Assembly: GCA_016198805.1 (NCBI GenBank)
Contig: JACQHU010000075.1
Span: 1 to 6,090, forward strand
Origin: Armatimonadota bacterium
GTDB taxonomy: Bacteria; Sysuimicrobiota; Sysuimicrobiia; Sysuimicrobiales; Humicultoraceae
Direction of reading: 5' to 3'
Length of the DNA: 6,090 nucleotides
Below, one piece after another: positions 5,133 to 6,090 of this stretch (positions within the stretch are counted from its first letter, which is position 1; each line of letters opens with the position of its first letter). Position numbers and translations under genes: made by a program. Below the pieces are notes generated by a model, which searched no databases, was not told where the DNA came from, and saw only the letters and a list, made by a program, of their open reading frames with translations.

Positions 5133-6017
5133 ATGCACCTCGGCGTGGTCTTTCCGCAGACGGAAATCGGCACGGACCCGGTCGCGATCCGCGACTTCGC
5201 GCAGGCCGTGGAAGCGCTCGGCTACCACCACCTCCTCACCTACGACCATGTGCTGGGGGCACATATCGCCGACCGCCTCGGGTGGCTCGGCTACACCATG
5301 GAAGATATGTTCCACGAGCCATTCGTGCTCTTCGGGTATCTGGCCGGGTGCACGCAGCGCCTTGAGCTTGTCACCGGCATCCTGATCCTGCCCCAGCGGC
5401 AGACGGCGCTGGTGGCCAAGCAGGCGGCCGAACTCGACGTGCTCAGCGGCGGCCGGCTGCGGCTCGGCGTCGGGGTCGGATGGAACTCGGTCGAGTACCA
5501 GGCCCTCGGCATGAACTTCCACACCCGCGGGGCGCGGATGGAGGAACAGGTCAAGGTCCTGCGCGCCCTGTGGACGCAGGAGTCCGTGACGTTCCACGGG
5601 CGGTGGCACCACATCGAGGAGGCCGGGATCAACCCGCTGCCCGTCCGGCGCCCGATCCCTCTCTGGATGGGCGGTGAATCGGACGCCGCGGTGAACCGTG
5701 TCGCCCGCGTGGGCGACGGGTGGTTTCCCGGCGGCAGCCTGGTTAATGAACGCACCAGGCTTCCGGCCGCGACCCGTGAGGAGCAGGTCGCGCGCCTGCA
5801 CCGGTACCTGGAGGCGGCCGGCCGGGACCCGTCGGCGGTCGGGATCGAAGGCCGCATTTCAATCGCGCGCGGCGGGCCGGAGGACTGGCGCCTGGAGGTC
5901 GAGCGCTGGCGGGCGCTCGGCGCGACCCACGTGAGCGTGGCCACGATGCGGGCGAACCTGAAGACGCCGGACGCCCACATCGCGGCGGTCCGGCGGTTCT
6001 ACGAAGCCGCCCGCTAG
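5133..6017 (+). CDS. LLM-class flavin/F420-dependent oxidoreductase, Rv2161c-like family
   Basis: The 294-residue protein is a complete luciferase-like TIM barrel. M1-H-L-G-V-V-F-P-Q-T is barrel strand 1, and Y37-D-H-V lies at the cofactor-facing end. The run H61-E-P-F, then L86-P-Q-R-Q-T-A-L-V-A-K-Q-A-A-E-L-D-V-L-S-G-G-R-L-R-L-G-V-G-V-G-W, is the hallmark of the Rv2161c-type subfamily, usually annotated as F420-dependent. W179-M-G-G181 and G194-D-G-W-F-P-G200 are the conserved late barrel segments. Such enzymes carry out two-electron hydride transfers or flavin-dependent oxygenation of unknown small molecules. Whether the cofactor is F420 or FMN cannot be settled here, and no F420 biosynthesis gene is in view. 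The ATG at 5133 is chosen because AGGAGAG ends five bases upstream and the family N-terminus starts exactly here. A longer in-frame GTG start at 5052 lies upstream of the promoter and is rejected. Transcription appears independent. Confidence 0.92.
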   Translation: MHLGVVFPQTEIGTDPVAIRDFAQAVEALGYHHLLTYDHVLGAHIADRLGWLGYTMEDMFHEPFVLFGYLAGCTQRLELVTGILILPQRQTALVAKQAAELDVLSGGRLRLGVGVGWNSVEYQALGMNFHTRGARMEEQVKVLRALWTQESVTFHGRWHHIEEAGINPLPVRRPIPLWMGGESDAAVNRVARVGDGWFPGGSLVNERTRLPAATREEQVARLHRYLEAAGRDPSAVGIEGRISIARGGPEDWRLEVERWRALGATHVSVATMRANLKTPDAHIAAVRRFYEAAR

Positions 6018-6090
6018 CCAGCGGCTGAACCGCGGCTGCTATTCGAGGGCCTTTACGATCCCGCCCCGTGACGACTGCTGAGGAGCCGGC
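6018..6090. other. Terminal segment without an assignable gene
   Basis: No stem followed by a T-run is present, so no intrinsic terminator for the oxidoreductase is evident. Two edge possibilities cannot be separated. One is the C-terminal end of a minus-strand gene, with an open frame from 6090 to a TAG at 6041-6039 that reads S-S-R-G-G-I-V-K-A-L-E at its end. The other is a plus-strand start at GTG 6068 reading M-T-T-A-E-E-P. Both are too short to test by content. Confidence 0.3.

Noticed and set aside
4953..5801. Minus-strand open frame of 282 codons opposite the oxidoreductase gene.
   Set aside because: It is antisense to a complete LLM-family protein with strong motifs and has no recognisable signature of its own.
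6018..6045. Possible terminator hairpin after the oxidoreductase gene (CAGC...GCTG with inner GG/CC).
   Set aside because: The pairing is interrupted and no T-run follows.

Overview
This is a GC-rich bacterial stretch (about two thirds G+C by eye), densely coded, with Shine-Dalgarno leaders and several GTG starts. A flavin/F420-type luciferase-like oxidoreductase, a sulfur-carrier-like ubiquitin fold protein and a cytoplasmic Asp-box propeller suggest a high-GC soil or subsurface lineage, such as Actinobacteria, Chloroflexi or an uncultured Rokubacteria/NC10/CSP1-3-like group. The sequence alone does not settle which. I see no rRNA, tRNA, CRISPR array, insertion sequence or phage gene.

Layout. 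(1) Positions 1-264, minus strand: the N-terminal end of a membrane glycosyltransferase of the GT39/ArnT type, cut by the window edge. (2) Positions 265-422: a short divergent intergenic region with only a weak promoter candidate. (3) Positions 423-3552, plus strand: a tight four-gene cluster. It encodes a small exported proline-rich protein, a MoaD/ThiS-like small protein with a Gly-Gly motif followed by an eight-residue tail, a seven-bladed Asp-box beta-propeller without a signal peptide, and a 12-helix MFS exporter. Gaps are 14, 12 and 41 bp. (4) Positions 4937-3570, minus strand: a two-gene unit, a class I SAM methyltransferase followed by a RimJ/RimL-like GNAT acetyltransferase, convergent with the MFS gene. 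(5) Positions 5076-6017, plus strand: a clear extended -10 promoter and an LLM-class oxidoreductase of the Rv2161c-like type. (6) The last 73 bases hold no assignable gene.

The part most worth attention is the MoaD-like/propeller pair. The ubiquitin-like protein carries residues after its Gly-Gly, as in sulfur carriers that are trimmed before use. The propeller looks like a repurposed Asp-box protein with a repeated His (and nearby Cys) pattern in its innermost strands. No E1-like activating enzyme or JAMM protease lies in the window, so any conjugation or sulfur-transfer role is inference. Three translation starts (902, 2377, and 4160 on the minus strand) sit in or beside compact inverted repeats that could fold over the ribosome binding site or start codon.
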